From positions 1 through 64,000 of the forward strand of contig JAZKBD010000003.1 in assembly GCA_040388785.1 (NCBI GenBank): a stretch of DNA of 64,000 nt, read 5' to 3'. The position numbers and the translations under genes were made by a program. The DNA comes from 66-474 sp040388785. GTDB taxonomy: Bacteria > Pseudomonadota > Gammaproteobacteria > Xanthomonadales > Rhodanobacteraceae. Below the pieces are notes generated by a model. The model ran no database searches and was not told the origin of the DNA. It saw only the letters and a program-made list of their open reading frames with translations. Of this stretch, positions 9,041 to 19,387 are shown in pieces (position 1 is the stretch's first letter; every line of letters begins with the position of its first letter).

Positions 9041-9540
9041 TCGGAACACGGGAACCGGCGTCGTCGCAGTTTCCGTCTGCTCATCCTCGTTTCTCAATGG
9101 CGTCTGGGTGAGCCGTGCCAGGTGTTCGCGTGCGCTGATCGGTGGCTGATTCTGCTGTACAACCGCGCCGGACTCTTGGAAACCTCCATGCCCAGATCGC
9201 CCCTCGACAGCCCTGAACGCGGACTGACCGCCGGAGGTTTCGTTAACACTGTTTTTACGAAATGAGGTACGATCGCTCCTGTCAGCATCCGGTCGCATCC
9301 AAGCCGGTCACTGATGGACCGAGGAGGGCGGATTTCAAGCCGAGCGGATAACCCAGCTGCTGTTCCGTATTCCTGACCAAGGCGCATGCGCGGGGTCATC
9401 ATGTAACGTGGGGATTCCCTACGGGTTAGAAAGTTGTTAGCATGCGGCCTGCCGAGGGTTCCCAATGAGGCCTCGTCGGCGTTTTGACGGGGACCTTTCC
9501 CGAAACTGTTTCATACATCTACAAACGTTTGGAGAGTGCA
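9041..9540. other. 500-base intergenic region before the TonB receptor
   Basis: I see no credible gene here. The 3' part is more AT-rich than its surroundings. A weak promoter-like pair, TTAACA (9243-9248) and TACGAT (9268-9273), has a 19-base spacer, and a ribosome site GGAGAG lies just before the receptor ATG at 9541. If transcription starts near 9280, the leader would be about 260 bases, long enough to carry a regulatory RNA structure, but I could not identify one. Confidence 0.5.
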
Positions 9541-12500
9541 ATGAGACTCGACCGCAGTGAGCTGTCCAAGGCCGTGCAGACGGCGCTTTCGCTGGGTGCC
9601 GTTGCTGCCGTGGGTGTCACCGGTACTGCCTTTGCGCAGAACGCGACCACGACGCAGAATGGCCAGAATCAACCGCAAACCCTGCAGACCATCGTGGTCA
9701 CGGGTTCGCATATCCGCCGCGTGGACCTTGAAACGTCCAACCCGGTCGTGGCAGTGACCGCGCAGCAGATTCAAGCGACGGGCAAGCAAACGCTGGGCGA
9801 CATCGTCCAGAACCTGCCGGTAATCGCCGGTGGTGTCGAAAATCCGAACGTCAACAATGGCGGCGGCAGCGGTTCGACCAACGTCGGCCTGCGTGGGCTG
9901 GGCGCCAGCCGTACATTGATCCTGGTCGACGGCCAACGCCTTGTTGGTTTTCAAGGTGTCGTCGACCTCAACTTCATCCCGGTTGCCGCTGTCGAGCGCA
10001 TTGAAGTGCTGACCGACGGTGCCTCGGCCGTGTACGGTTCCGACGCGATCGGCGGCGTCATCAACATCATCCTGAAGTCCAACTATCAGGGCGCCCAGTT
10101 CCAGGCCAACTACGGCACATCGGATCATGAGGATGCGAGTCGCAGGGGCGGTTCGTTCGTCTTTGGCCAGACGTCCGACAAGGGCAGCATTCTCGCGGGT
10201 TTTGAATATGAGAAGTTCGACGACCTGGAACAGTCGCAGCGCCCGTTCTCCGCGAATGCGGTGTCGCTGTCTACTTCGAATGGTGCGCCGTCGCCATCTG
10301 TTGGTGGTTCAACCTTCGCTGCGCGCGACCGGGTCAAGTTTCCTGGCGCCACGGCAGGTTGCCCCGCGGGATCGCTTGGTCTGTCGCTGAACGAGGGCGC
10401 GGCATCTAGCGGCAAGAGCCCCACGACCCCCGGCGATTATCATTGCTTCGACACCAGCAAAGATTTGTACAACTACGCGGCGGTCAACCTGATCATGACG
10501 CCGCAGGAACGCACCAGTGCGTTCTTCAAGGGTACGTACCATCTGAGCGACAACGTCGACTTTTACGCGACGTATCTGCACCAGAAGACCGTTTCCCGTG
10601 CCCAGTTGGCTCCCCCGGTATTCGGTACGCCGACGGGCGTGACCATCTCGGCGCAGAGTTACTACAACCCGTTTGGCGTCGAGTTCACGCCCAGCAACGG
10701 TACCATTTTCCGCACGCGTCTGTTCCCGGTCGGCAACCGTGTTGCCGACAATGCGACCACCAAGGACCAGATGAACATCGGATTCAGGGGCAATGTCAAT
10801 ATCTTCAATCAGAACTGGACGTGGGACGTAGGCTACAACTACGGTCACGCTTCTCGCATCGTGACCAACATGGGCTACCCCAACCAGGCTGCCCTGATCA
10901 GGGACTTGGGGCCGTCTCATCTGGATCCGGCCACGGGTCAGGTGGTGTGCGACGACGCTCCCACCGACCCGACCTGCACGCCGTTCGATGTGTTCAACCA
11001 GTTCAACCCGCACACGCAGGCTGTCGAAGCGGCATCGGGTGTCAGCACGCAAACTGATACCTATTACATTTCGCGTACCGCGCACGCGGACATCAGTGGT
11101 GGCTTGTTCGATTTGCCGGCAGGTACGGTCTCGCTGGCCGCAGGCGTCAGCTACAACAAGCAGTACACCAACAACGTCGTGGATCCGGAGATCCTGATCC
11201 AGGAGTCGCCGCCGTACTCGTGCGCACTGGGCAGCGCGTGCTCCTCGCATCTGCAGGGTGGCTTCAACGTCAAGGAAGTGTATGCCGAGATGTTGATTCC
11301 GATTCTGAAGGACATGCCGTTCGCGCGTGCCTTGAACCTGACGCTGGGCGACCGCTACTCCAAGTACAACACGGTGGGCGGCACCAACAACTGGAAGGTT
11401 GCACTCGAATACCGTCCGATCGATGACCTGATGCTGCGCGGTACGGTGACCAGCGTATTCCGTGCGCCCAGCATTGCCCAGCTTTACGGTCCGCCGACCA
11501 GCAGCGCACCGCGGCTGAGCTACGATCCGTGCACCGGCTTCCGTGGTGCCCCAGCCGGCAGTGGTCCTGCATTGGCCTGCATCAACGTGCCGACTGACGG
11601 TTCGTATGTCGATTCGTACGTTTCGTCCGGCCAGCAATTGACGGCGATCAACGGCGGCGCCCAATTCTTCGGTGTCCACCTGAAGCCGGAAAGCGGCAAG
11701 ACGTTCGACTTCGGCGCGGTCTATTCGCCGCATTTCGTGCCGGGTTTGTCGTTGAGCGCGGATCTCTGGCGCGTCTATCTCAACAACACGATCAACAACG
11801 TCGGTGTGCAAACCTCCGTTATCGAGTGCTACGCGGGTGTACTGTCGTTCTGTCCGAATGTCGCCAATCGGGCTCCCGAGAGTTCTCCAGGCGCGAATGA
11901 TGGCGGCGATCCGAACGTCTGGATTCAGCCGATCGCGAACCTGGGGCGTATCGATGTCAAGGGCCTTGATTTCTCGGCCAACTACAAGCTGCCGCAGTTC
12001 TCGTTCGGCCAGTTCGATATCGGTCTGCAAGGTACGTATCTGTCGCAGTACAAAATTGATACCGCACCGGGTACCGCGGGAACATTGATATTGAACGGCC
12101 AAGGCAACATGGGCACGTTCGGCTCAGCTTTGAATGGGTCGTGCCCCTTCCCTGCGGGTGGCATTTGCTTCTTCCCACGGATCCGCGCCACCGGGACTTT
12201 GGGCTGGCAGCTTGGTCCGTGGGACGCCCAGTGGACGATGCGCTATATCAGCAAGTTCAAGGGGGGCTCGGACGATCCCACGCAGTACGCGAATATGGAG
12301 AAAGGCGTGGGGCCTGCATCTGGAGCCGTACCGCCTTTGGTGATCCGATACGGCGCCACGGTGTACAACAACCTGCAAGTCGGCTACAACATCACACCGC
12401 TCAACACCAAGATTTCAGTCGGTGTGGACAACGTGTTCAACAAGCAGCCGCCGTTCCTGTATGCCAACAACAGCTTGAACGCCAACACGGATCCCGAGGA

Positions 12501-12550
12501 CTTCGACGTGCTCGGCCGGTACTACTGGGGTCGCATCACGGTCAATTTCT
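9541..12550 (+). CDS. TonB-dependent outer-membrane receptor
   Basis: This large receptor of about 1003 residues would import a bulky ligand across the outer membrane using TonB energy. A signal peptide (about residues 1-33, ending TAFAQ) is followed by a TonB-box-like segment (LQTIVVTGSHIRR) and the plug domain, about 60-180, with LRGLGASRTLILVDGQRL and VLTDGASAVYGSDAIGG. The rest is a 22-strand-type barrel with long extracellular loops holding paired Cys. FRAPSIAQLYGPPTSS is typical of the xanthomonad-type receptors. It ends RYYWGRITVNF, where the final Phe is the usual outer-membrane sorting residue. The next base is a T and then the assembly gap, so the stop codon itself is hidden in the Ns. 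It lies immediately upstream of sulfotransferase genes. Confidence 0.93.
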
Positions 12551-12560
12551 NNNNNNNNNN
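12551..12560. other. assembly gap (10 N) over receptor stop codon
   Basis: The gap begins one base into the codon after the terminal Phe of the receptor, at T followed by N, so the missing bases should complete a TAA, TAG or TGA. Other gaps in this scaffold are not truly 10 bases long, so the real distance to the terminator downstream is unknown. Confidence 0.9.
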
Positions 12561-12567
12561 GCACTCC

Positions 12568-12605
12568 AAGGGCCGCACGAGTATTCTCGTGCGGCCCTTT
12601 CTTTT
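12568..12605 (+). terminator. rho-independent terminator after the TonB receptor
   Basis: A long stem AAGGGCCGCACGAG / CTCGTGCGGCCCTT closes on a TATT loop and is followed by TTTCTTTT. The U-tract ends only about a dozen bases before the ATG of the next gene, so that gene must rely on read-through, or on transcription starting within or just after the hairpin. Confidence 0.9.
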
Positions 12606-12616
12606 CGTGTGATCAA

Positions 12617-14437
12617 ATGATGGATGTTGCCGTGGACTCGATCGTCGCCGCCCTGGAATCCGGCGATCCGCTTGGGGCCGAGCATCTCTGCCGGGCGCGG
12701 TTGCAGGCGAACCCGGAGGCTGCCGACGTTGAAGTGCTGTTGGCCTTGAGCCTATGGCGGCAGGGCAATCGCGACGGCGCGCTGGAGATTTATGCAGAGT
12801 TGACGCGTCTTCACCCGGCGCAAAGCATTCATTGGCAAAACTATGCGACGGCGTTGCGGCAAGCTTGTGGCCCGGAAGCTGCCGAGCGCGCGTCCGAGAT
12901 GGCGGTGCACCTGGCGCCGGATGATGCAGAGCTGCTGGAGCTGCACGGTCTGTTGCAGATGCAACTCGGCAAGCCGGTGGAAGCACGAGTTACGCTGCTG
13001 CGGGCCTTCGGGAAGTCGCCGGGTTCGCCATCTATCCGCATCCACGCCGCCCAGGCTTGCTCGGCGTGTCGGGATTATCGCGCCGAGGAACTGATCAAGC
13101 CTTGGCGAGAATGGCTGCCGCTGGAAGATGATTTACAGCTGGAACTGGCGGGGGTGCAGATACAGCAGGGCGAGGCAACGTCAGCATTGGAAGTGCTGGA
13201 AGATTTGCTCCGACGGGTGCCCTCCAATGTCTCTGCTCAATTGTCGTTAGCGAGCGTGTATGAGCGAGTGAACCGCCTGTCCGACGCGGAGAGGATGTTG
13301 CAATCAATCGACGTGTCATCGACGCAGATTGACGACGTCAGAAGCGCCACGGACCGCCAGCGCGCGCAATTGGCGCTGCGCAACGGCGATCCTGCAATGG
13401 CGCGAATCATCCTGGAACGAGTCGGGCCAGCCAATGACGCGGATTACGGTTACTGGTTCGCGCTCGGAAATATCTGCGACAAACTCGGCGACACGTCGGC
13501 TGCCATGCATGCGCTCGCGGCCGCGCATACTCGCCAAATTCAGGAATTTGCTGTTGCTTTGCCACATTACTTTGAACCCGAGGCTGAAATCCTGCCAAAT
13601 GTCAACGTGCGGGTGACTGCGTCTGATTATCAAGGCTGGCCGCAACTGAGCGCCCCGGATACGTCGCAGTCGCCGGTATTTGTGGTTGGATTTCCGCGGT
13701 CGGGTACGACTTTGCTTGAACAGATGCTCGACGCACACCCGCGCTTGCAGTCAATGGATGAGCGCCCTTTTTTCAACATGTTGGCAGGTCAGGTCGAAAC
13801 AAGTACGGGTCTGGAAATTCCCCGGGATATTGGCAAGCTGCATCAACGTGACTGCGACGAATTGCGCAAGGGCTACCTGATTCTCGCGTGCGAAAAGGTG
13901 CCGCGTCGCTGGAACGCGCGATTGGTGGACAAGAACCCACTGAACATGCTCTGGCTACCGATGATCCATCGCATATTTCCACATGCCAAGCTCGTCCTTG
14001 CATTGCGCCATCCATGCGATGTAATCCTGAGTTGCTACATGCAGAACTTTCGTGCTGCAGTGCTGGCGGTGGCCAGTGGGACTTTGGAGCGTCTCGCCCG
14101 CGCCTATGTTTCTGCAATGGAGAACTGGCTGTACCACGCTGGAGTTTTCCATCCGGATGTATTCGTATCACGATATGAAGATTTGGTGGCTGATCCGTAC
14201 AGGCAAGCTCATGAGATTTCTTCATTCCTGAAAGTTGATGACGCCGAAGCGATGCTGGGCTTCGCCGAACGCGCGAAAGAGAAGGGCTACATCAAGACGC
14301 CGAGCTATACGCAAGTCATTGAACCAATCAACACTAAAGGCGTGGGGCGCTGGCAACAGTATCGCGAATACTTCGAGCCGGTCCTGCCCATTTTGCAGCC
14401 CATGCTCGAGCACTGGCATTACGCCGCGGAGCCATGA
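12617..14437 (+). CDS. TPR-containing sulfotransferase 1
   Basis: This 606-residue protein probably transfers sulfate from PAPS to a hydroxyl or tyrosine acceptor. Residues 1 to about 330 are tetratricopeptide-like helical repeats (for example DVEVLLALSLWRQGNRDGALEIYAEL), usually a substrate-binding scaffold. The C-terminal half is a Sulfotransfer_3-type domain. The 5'-phosphosulfate loop VGFPRSGTTLLEQML is at about 360, a probable catalytic Glu is in MDERPFF, and the 3'-phosphate site is LALRHPCDVILSCY. It starts MM with no recognisable Shine-Dalgarno and sits directly behind a terminator. It is separated from sulfotransferase 2 by a single base. Its sequence stands apart from the other four enzymes in the cluster. 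The acceptor is unknown. Confidence 0.88.
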   Translation: MMDVAVDSIVAALESGDPLGAEHLCRARLQANPEAADVEVLLALSLWRQGNRDGALEIYAELTRLHPAQSIHWQNYATALRQACGPEAAERASEMAVHLAPDDAELLELHGLLQMQLGKPVEARVTLLRAFGKSPGSPSIRIHAAQACSACRDYRAEELIKPWREWLPLEDDLQLELAGVQIQQGEATSALEVLEDLLRRVPSNVSAQLSLASVYERVNRLSDAERMLQSIDVSSTQIDDVRSATDRQRAQLALRNGDPAMARIILERVGPANDADYGYWFALGNICDKLGDTSAAMHALAAAHTRQIQEFAVALPHYFEPEAEILPNVNVRVTASDYQGWPQLSAPDTSQSPVFVVGFPRSGTTLLEQMLDAHPRLQSMDERPFFNMLAGQVETSTGLEIPRDIGKLHQRDCDELRKGYLILACEKVPRRWNARLVDKNPLNMLWLPMIHRIFPHAKLVLALRHPCDVILSCYMQNFRAAVLAVASGTLERLARAYVSAMENWLYHAGVFHPDVFVSRYEDLVADPYRQAHEISSFLKVDDAEAMLGFAERAKEKGYIKTPSYTQVIEPINTKGVGRWQQYREYFEPVLPILQPMLEHWHYAAEP

Positions 14438-14438
14438 C

Positions 14439-16097
14439 ATGGGCGTGAACGATCGGCTGTTCGCCCCGCCGGCGCACGACGCGCAGAAAGTCGAAACTCG
14501 AATCACGTCACTTCCACTGCGTCTGCAGACGCTGTTTCGACGTGCAGGAGAGGCGCTGGCAAACGACGATCTGCCAGCCGCGCGGGCCGCGTTGTCGGAC
14601 GCGTTGGTACTCGCGCCTGGTCAACCCGACATACTGCGCTTGTACGGCTTGTTGCTGGCGCGGCTCGGCAATTTCCCGGCCGCCATTGCAAATTTCGAAG
14701 CGGCGCTGCATGCAGTGCCCGACGATGCCGTGACCTTTGCTCAATACGCGAGGCTGTGCGAAGAGGCGGGCGACGTTGATGCGGCATTGCATCTGCGGAA
14801 ACGCGCCGTCGACGCAATTCCCGACTCCCCGTTGGCTTGGGCCGACTTGGGCGAGCATCTTTCTGTGCACCAAGGTGACGAGAATGCGCTGGCGCCGCTC
14901 GCTGAAGCAACCCGGCGGGCTCCGGATTACGCACCCGCCCTCCTGAAGTACGGCGGAGCCCTGGTTGCTTGCGGACGCGCCGGGGAGGGTGCAGCCGTGA
15001 TCCGGAAGGCGCTTGCAATCGAACCTGCATTTGGCGCGGCGTGGCTAAGCCTTTCCGACATCAAGACGATTCCGATCACGGCCGATGAAGCTGAGCAGAT
15101 GCGCGTGTTACTGCGTGGTCATGTGCTGAGCGAGAGTGAGAGAACCGCTGTCGAGTTCGCCTTGGCGCGGGCTTGTGAGGAAGCCGGTGCGTACCAGGAA
15201 GCGTACGACTTGCTGGTCGACGCGAATGCGCGAAGGGCAACGGAACTGAGAACCTGGCTATTCGAACCATTGCGCCAGCAGCAGGCGCACGCCGAGCACG
15301 CTTTCGCCCGGACAGAGGCCGCCGCGGAAGACCCGGATCTCGGCAAGGAGGTGATCTTCATTGCCGGCATGCCGCGTTCCGGCACCACCTTGGTTGAGCA
15401 GATCCTCGCCTCGCATCGCGAAGTAGAGGGCGCAGGCGAGCTCGGCGAGTTCGCGCAAGTCTTGACTGAAGAATCCACCCGACTGCAGTGCCGTTACCCG
15501 GAGTGGGTCCCGCGGGCCACTCCCGTGGATTGGCAAAGGTTGGGGCGGCGCTATCTCGACCTTACCGCACGTTTTCGCAAGAACCGCCCCATCTCGACGG
15601 ACAAGATGCCCAACAACTGGCAGGTGCTGGGCGCGATTCGCGCAATGCTGCCGGGTGCGCGCATCGTGGTCTGCCGGCGTGACCCGGTGGAGAATTGCTG
15701 GTCATGCTTCAAGCAGTTCTTCCCGAGTGGCTGGGAGTTCACCTATGACTTGGACAATCTCGCGGCGTTCTGGAAAACCTTCGATCAAGCTGCCTCCCAT
15801 TGGGCGCGGCGTGCACCCAAGGCTGTCCGTGAGCAGAGCTACGAGGCACTGACGGAATGCCCCGAGCAACAAATACGGGCGCTGCTTGAATTTTGCGGAT
15901 TGCCGTTTGATCCTGGGTGTCTGCGTTTTTATGAATCGCAGCGCAGTATAAATACCTTGAGCGCCGCACAAGTGCGGCTCCCCATACAAAAGCATGAGGG
16001 ACGGGCGGCACGCTATGGCGCCCTGCTCGACTCCCTGCGTATTGCGCTTGGTCTTCCTCCGATCGGCCCCAACGGGGAAGCGGCTCCACGCAAATGA
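14439..16097 (+). CDS. TPR-containing sulfotransferase 2
   Basis: This 552-residue PAPS-dependent sulfotransferase has an N-terminal TPR region (about 20-240, LRLYGLLLARLGNFPAAIANFEA-like repeats). The catalytic domain has the phosphosulfate loop FIAGMPRSGTTLVEQIL at about residue 312, GAGELGEF carrying the likely catalytic base, and the 3'-phosphate motif IVVCRRDPVENCWSCF. The ATG follows the stop of sulfotransferase 1 after one base (TGAcATG), so the two are almost certainly co-translated. It is much closer in sequence to sulfotransferase 4 (both have MPRSGTTLVEQILASH and VLTEES) than to its operon partner. The gene ends convergently with sulfotransferase 3, leaving 58 bases between them. 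Confidence 0.88.
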   Translation: MGVNDRLFAPPAHDAQKVETRITSLPLRLQTLFRRAGEALANDDLPAARAALSDALVLAPGQPDILRLYGLLLARLGNFPAAIANFEAALHAVPDDAVTFAQYARLCEEAGDVDAALHLRKRAVDAIPDSPLAWADLGEHLSVHQGDENALAPLAEATRRAPDYAPALLKYGGALVACGRAGEGAAVIRKALAIEPAFGAAWLSLSDIKTIPITADEAEQMRVLLRGHVLSESERTAVEFALARACEEAGAYQEAYDLLVDANARRATELRTWLFEPLRQQQAHAEHAFARTEAAAEDPDLGKEVIFIAGMPRSGTTLVEQILASHREVEGAGELGEFAQVLTEESTRLQCRYPEWVPRATPVDWQRLGRRYLDLTARFRKNRPISTDKMPNNWQVLGAIRAMLPGARIVVCRRDPVENCWSCFKQFFPSGWEFTYDLDNLAAFWKTFDQAASHWARRAPKAVREQSYEALTECPEQQIRALLEFCGLPFDPGCLRFYESQRSINTLSAAQVRLPIQKHEGRAARYGALLDSLRIALGLPPIGPNGEAAPRK

Positions 16098-16155
16098 TGA
16101 TGCGATCCTCGCGCATCTCACATTGCCTAGCAATGTTCTGCTCGTTTGATCGATC

Positions 16156-17697
16156 CTATCGTTCGGGCAGCTTCAAAAGCTTGGGAATGTACGGAGCGTA
16201 ATGCTTCCATCGATCAACGGATCGAGGGTGGATCGGCTGGCGCGCTTGCCACAGACTGGCGGTGCTGATCGGGTCGGAAGATTGCGTGGCGGCAGAACTG
16301 CTCACGGCAGATGGCGGCATGCCGATCCAGCGCGCCAGTTCAGCGACCACCGGGCCAGGGCTTGCAATGAGATCTTCGTACCGTACGGCGCGTATCGAGT
16401 TCGGGTAAAGCCGCATCCAGCGCGCCATCATGCGCTCGCCATCGCGCATCACCAACGCTATGTCGTCGAAGTCATAAGCGTAGTCGTGCACGCTTTCGAT
16501 GAAGCACTGCGCCCACAGGGAAAGCGCATTGTCTCGCGGGTTACGCCGGCAATGGATAATTCTTGCGTCGGGGAACAGCGCGAGGGCGAGATCCACGTAA
16601 CGGAGGTTCAGTGGCTGCTTGTCGATGAACCAGCGTGCGTCGGGTGCATCGTCTTGCCGGGATAGCCGCGCGTACTCCGAAGCCGCGTGCTGCAAGGTTG
16701 TGCGATCAGGTGCGCCTTCGAGTAGAAGCTGTTGCGCCAGCCGTGCCAGCACCGCGAGTTCGCCGCGGTTGCAGGTGTGAGGATACCGCGCCAGCACTTG
16801 ACTCAACAGGGTGGTGCCCGAGCGCAGCATGCCGACGATGAATACCGGCGTGAATCCTGTCGTCGGTTCAGCGGTCACGGTCAAAGGCCTTGTCGCAAGG
16901 CGTGACTCGACCGCCCGCCGCCACGCCTTGCGTGACCAGCTTGAGTGGCGTTTCCGGAGCGCATTGCCTTGACCATAGTGTTGCGCCGCCTCGGCGTAGG
17001 CACCGACATCGTCGTGTGCCTTGCCAAGCGAGAAGTGAAGTTCCGCGCGGGCGAGATCGGACAGATCGTTGCGCTGCAGACCATTGCGGAACAGCGTGAA
17101 ATCCGGATGGGACGCGTCCCGGTAGCGCAGGGTACTCGCCAGCCCGATGGGTACATGCCATTCAAGCGCGCGTAGCTCATGTTCCAGCACGTACGAATAG
17201 CGCTTGCGCGCCAATTCGAAATCGCCCAACTGTATTGCGAGCATTCCTGCGTAAGCGTGCAGGCGCGGATCATCGGGATTCGCGGTGAGCGCCGCTTCCG
17301 CAACCGCTGCCGCATCTCGCTTGCGGCCACAGTCATCGAGCAATTCGACCATGTCAATCGCAAGTTCGGCGTTCCGTCGGTTGCGTTCGTCGTTGAAACA
17401 GGCGCGTGCCGCCGTTGCAGCAGCAACCATACGGCCGCGATCTTTCAGTAGACGCGCCAACGCAAATGCTGTCGCGGTGTCGCCAGCATCACGCGCGAGC
17501 AATTCGCGCATGTGTGTTTCGGCTTCAGTTGTACGCCCGGTTTGCTGAAATATACCCGCCTGCGCACGACGCAGTTCAACCGAAACCGGGTGCTCGGCGA
17601 GTGCCTGCGTCAGGGTAGCCTGCGCGGACGGCAGATCGCCGCGCAGCACCAGCGCGCGCACCGAATCCAGCCAGTCTTGTTCGGTGCGCGCTACCAA
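16156..17697 (-). CDS. TPR-containing sulfotransferase 3
   Basis: The protein is about 513 residues, with TPR-like helices to about residue 250 and a Sulfotransfer_3-type domain after it. The phosphosulfate loop reads VGMLRSGTTLLSQVLA at about 291, with Leu replacing the usual Pro of PRSGTT. The catalytic-base segment is NRGELAVL and the 3'-phosphate motif HCRRNPRDNALSLW. The most plausible start is a TTG just beyond the stop of sulfotransferase 4; no ATG lies nearby, and upstream in-frame starts would run deep into the neighbouring gene. It shares the ending SLWQARQPIHPRSVDRWKHYAPYIP with sulfotransferase 5. The start is uncertain; the reading frame is not. Confidence 0.82.
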   Translation of the reverse strand: MVARTEQDWLDSVRALVLRGDLPSAQATLTQALAEHPVSVELRRAQAGIFQQTGRTTEAETHMRELLARDAGDTATAFALARLLKDRGRMVAAATAARACFNDERNRRNAELAIDMVELLDDCGRKRDAAAVAEAALTANPDDPRLHAYAGMLAIQLGDFELARKRYSYVLEHELRALEWHVPIGLASTLRYRDASHPDFTLFRNGLQRNDLSDLARAELHFSLGKAHDDVGAYAEAAQHYGQGNALRKRHSSWSRKAWRRAVESRLATRPLTVTAEPTTGFTPVFIVGMLRSGTTLLSQVLARYPHTCNRGELAVLARLAQQLLLEGAPDRTTLQHAASEYARLSRQDDAPDARWFIDKQPLNLRYVDLALALFPDARIIHCRRNPRDNALSLWAQCFIESVHDYAYDFDDIALVMRDGERMMARWMRLYPNSIRAVRYEDLIASPGPVVAELARWIGMPPSAVSSSAATQSSDPISTASLWQARQPIHPRSVDRWKHYAPYIPKLLKLPER

Positions 17698-17701
17698 GAC
17701 T

Positions 17702-19285
17702 TCAGGCCCCGAACACCGGCATGCCAAGGCAGATGCGCAGGGGATCAAGCAGATCGCCGTAGCCCTGTGCGCGGGCTGTGTTCGCCTGCAGTGGTCGGCG
17801 CACCTGTGTGGCGCTGGGCGAGCGCACCTCGCGTTCTGTTGCGTGGAAGCGCAGACAGGCCTCTTCGAATGGCAGATCGCAGGCTTCCAGCAGCTTGCGG
17901 ATCGCCGGTTCCGGATTCGCAATCATTGTTTCGTAATCGTGCTGGTAAACCTGTGACGGGTGCAGTCCGGCCCAATGATTCGCGCTGCGATCGAAATCGT
18001 GCGAGAACGCAGCAAGATCCTCCGGTGTCCGGTTGAATTCGCCGCCATCCGGCAGCAGCTGGCGATAACAGGAAAAGCAGGTTTCCAGCGGATCGCGACG
18101 GCAAATTACGATATGTGCGCCGGGCAGCATCGCGCGAATCGCGCCCAGGTACATCCAGTTGCCGGGCAGCTTGTCGGTGAATTTCGCTCGACGCTTGCGC
18201 CAATGTGTGGCGCGTTCAAGATAGCGTTCGCCCAGTCGCCGCCAATCATCGGGTTTTGCATCTGCGACCCAGTGCGGGAAAGGCTGACCCCGACGGCGGG
18301 ATTCCTCCGTCAGCACCAGTGAAAGGTCGGGAAGTTCGCCCGCTCCGCCCACTTGCGAGTGTGAAGCGAGGATCTGTTCGACCAGCGTGGTACCCGAGCG
18401 CGGCATGCCCGTGATGAACAGAACCTCTTGCCCTAACCCGACCGGCGTGGCAGGGGCGGGTGGCGGCGTAAAGGCTTCATTGATGGATTCAACCAATGCC
18501 GAAAACGCCGGGGCGTTCCATTTCTGGCGCAGACGTGCAATGGCGTTCGCGCGCTTCAGGGCATCCAGTGATTCGTGATAGCGGCCTTGCTCATCCAAGG
18601 CTTTCGCGAGTGCGAACCCGATCGCGACGCGATCGTTGTCGCTGGAGCGTGAATCGTGCAGCGCGTTCCGCATGCATTCGACGTCTTCAGGTTTCAACTT
18701 GCCCATGCGAAGATCTGCGAGTCCCCACCAAGCCATGCCGGTTCCAGGCCGTACGGCCAGCACCTTGCGGTACTCCACCGCAGCGTTCTCGGCGTCGCCC
18801 TGCATTCGCAGCAAGTCGCCTAGCAACGCGCGTGCATCCATGTTGTCGGGCGCCAGCGCGACTGCACGCCTTACTGCCTGGGCGGCCTCGTCGTTGCGCA
18901 CACAGCGGGTCAACATCAAGCCCAAGTTGTACCAGGCAATCGCGAGTTCGGGCTGCAGTTCGCAGGCACGGTGCAACGCGTGGATGGCTCCGTCGAAATC
19001 CCCGCATGAACCAAGCACGGTCCCCAAGGTGTTGTAGTAAAGCGGATCGATGGGACGCAGTTCGACTGCGCGCCGCATCGTGGCGATGGCGCGTGGATGG
19101 TCGCCGCGCAGGCTGAGAATCCCGGCGTGCAGCCGCAGTACCTCCGGGTGCTCGGGATAGTTGGCCAGCGCAGGGCGGAGCTGGGCCGCCGCCTGGTCCG
19201 GGCGGCCCAGCTCCAGCGCCTGCGCGGTCGCCATTACACGTTGTATCGCTTCATTGTCGAGACCCATGAGACGTGGCGCGGTCAT
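17702..19285 (-). CDS. TPR-containing sulfotransferase 4
   Basis: This 527-residue protein has regular TPRs from about 10 to 210 (LYYNTLGTVLGSCGDFDGAI, IAWYNLGLMLTRC) and a sulfotransferase domain. The loop FITGMPRSGTTLVEQIL is at about 295, the probable base is in GAGELPDL, and the 3'-phosphate site is IVICRRDPLETCFSCY. The chosen ATG (MTAPRL) is preceded by AAGG at good spacing. It is the paralogue of sulfotransferase 2, with matching VLTEES, RAMLPGA and QVRRP/QVRLP segments. It lies four bases upstream of sulfotransferase 3 in the same operon and is divergent from sulfotransferase 5. Confidence 0.88.
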   Translation of the reverse strand: MTAPRLMGLDNEAIQRVMATAQALELGRPDQAAAQLRPALANYPEHPEVLRLHAGILSLRGDHPRAIATMRRAVELRPIDPLYYNTLGTVLGSCGDFDGAIHALHRACELQPELAIAWYNLGLMLTRCVRNDEAAQAVRRAVALAPDNMDARALLGDLLRMQGDAENAAVEYRKVLAVRPGTGMAWWGLADLRMGKLKPEDVECMRNALHDSRSSDNDRVAIGFALAKALDEQGRYHESLDALKRANAIARLRQKWNAPAFSALVESINEAFTPPPAPATPVGLGQEVLFITGMPRSGTTLVEQILASHSQVGGAGELPDLSLVLTEESRRRGQPFPHWVADAKPDDWRRLGERYLERATHWRKRRAKFTDKLPGNWMYLGAIRAMLPGAHIVICRRDPLETCFSCYRQLLPDGGEFNRTPEDLAAFSHDFDRSANHWAGLHPSQVYQHDYETMIANPEPAIRKLLEACDLPFEEACLRFHATEREVRSPSATQVRRPLQANTARAQGYGDLLDPLRICLGMPVFGA

Positions 19286-19387
19286 GGATATCGCCTTCGA
19301 GCGGGAACACATTGGAAGCCGTGCATGTCAGCGAAACCGCGTGGTGTGAGTGGCTATGATAAGGGATACGCCCAACATGGACGCCGG

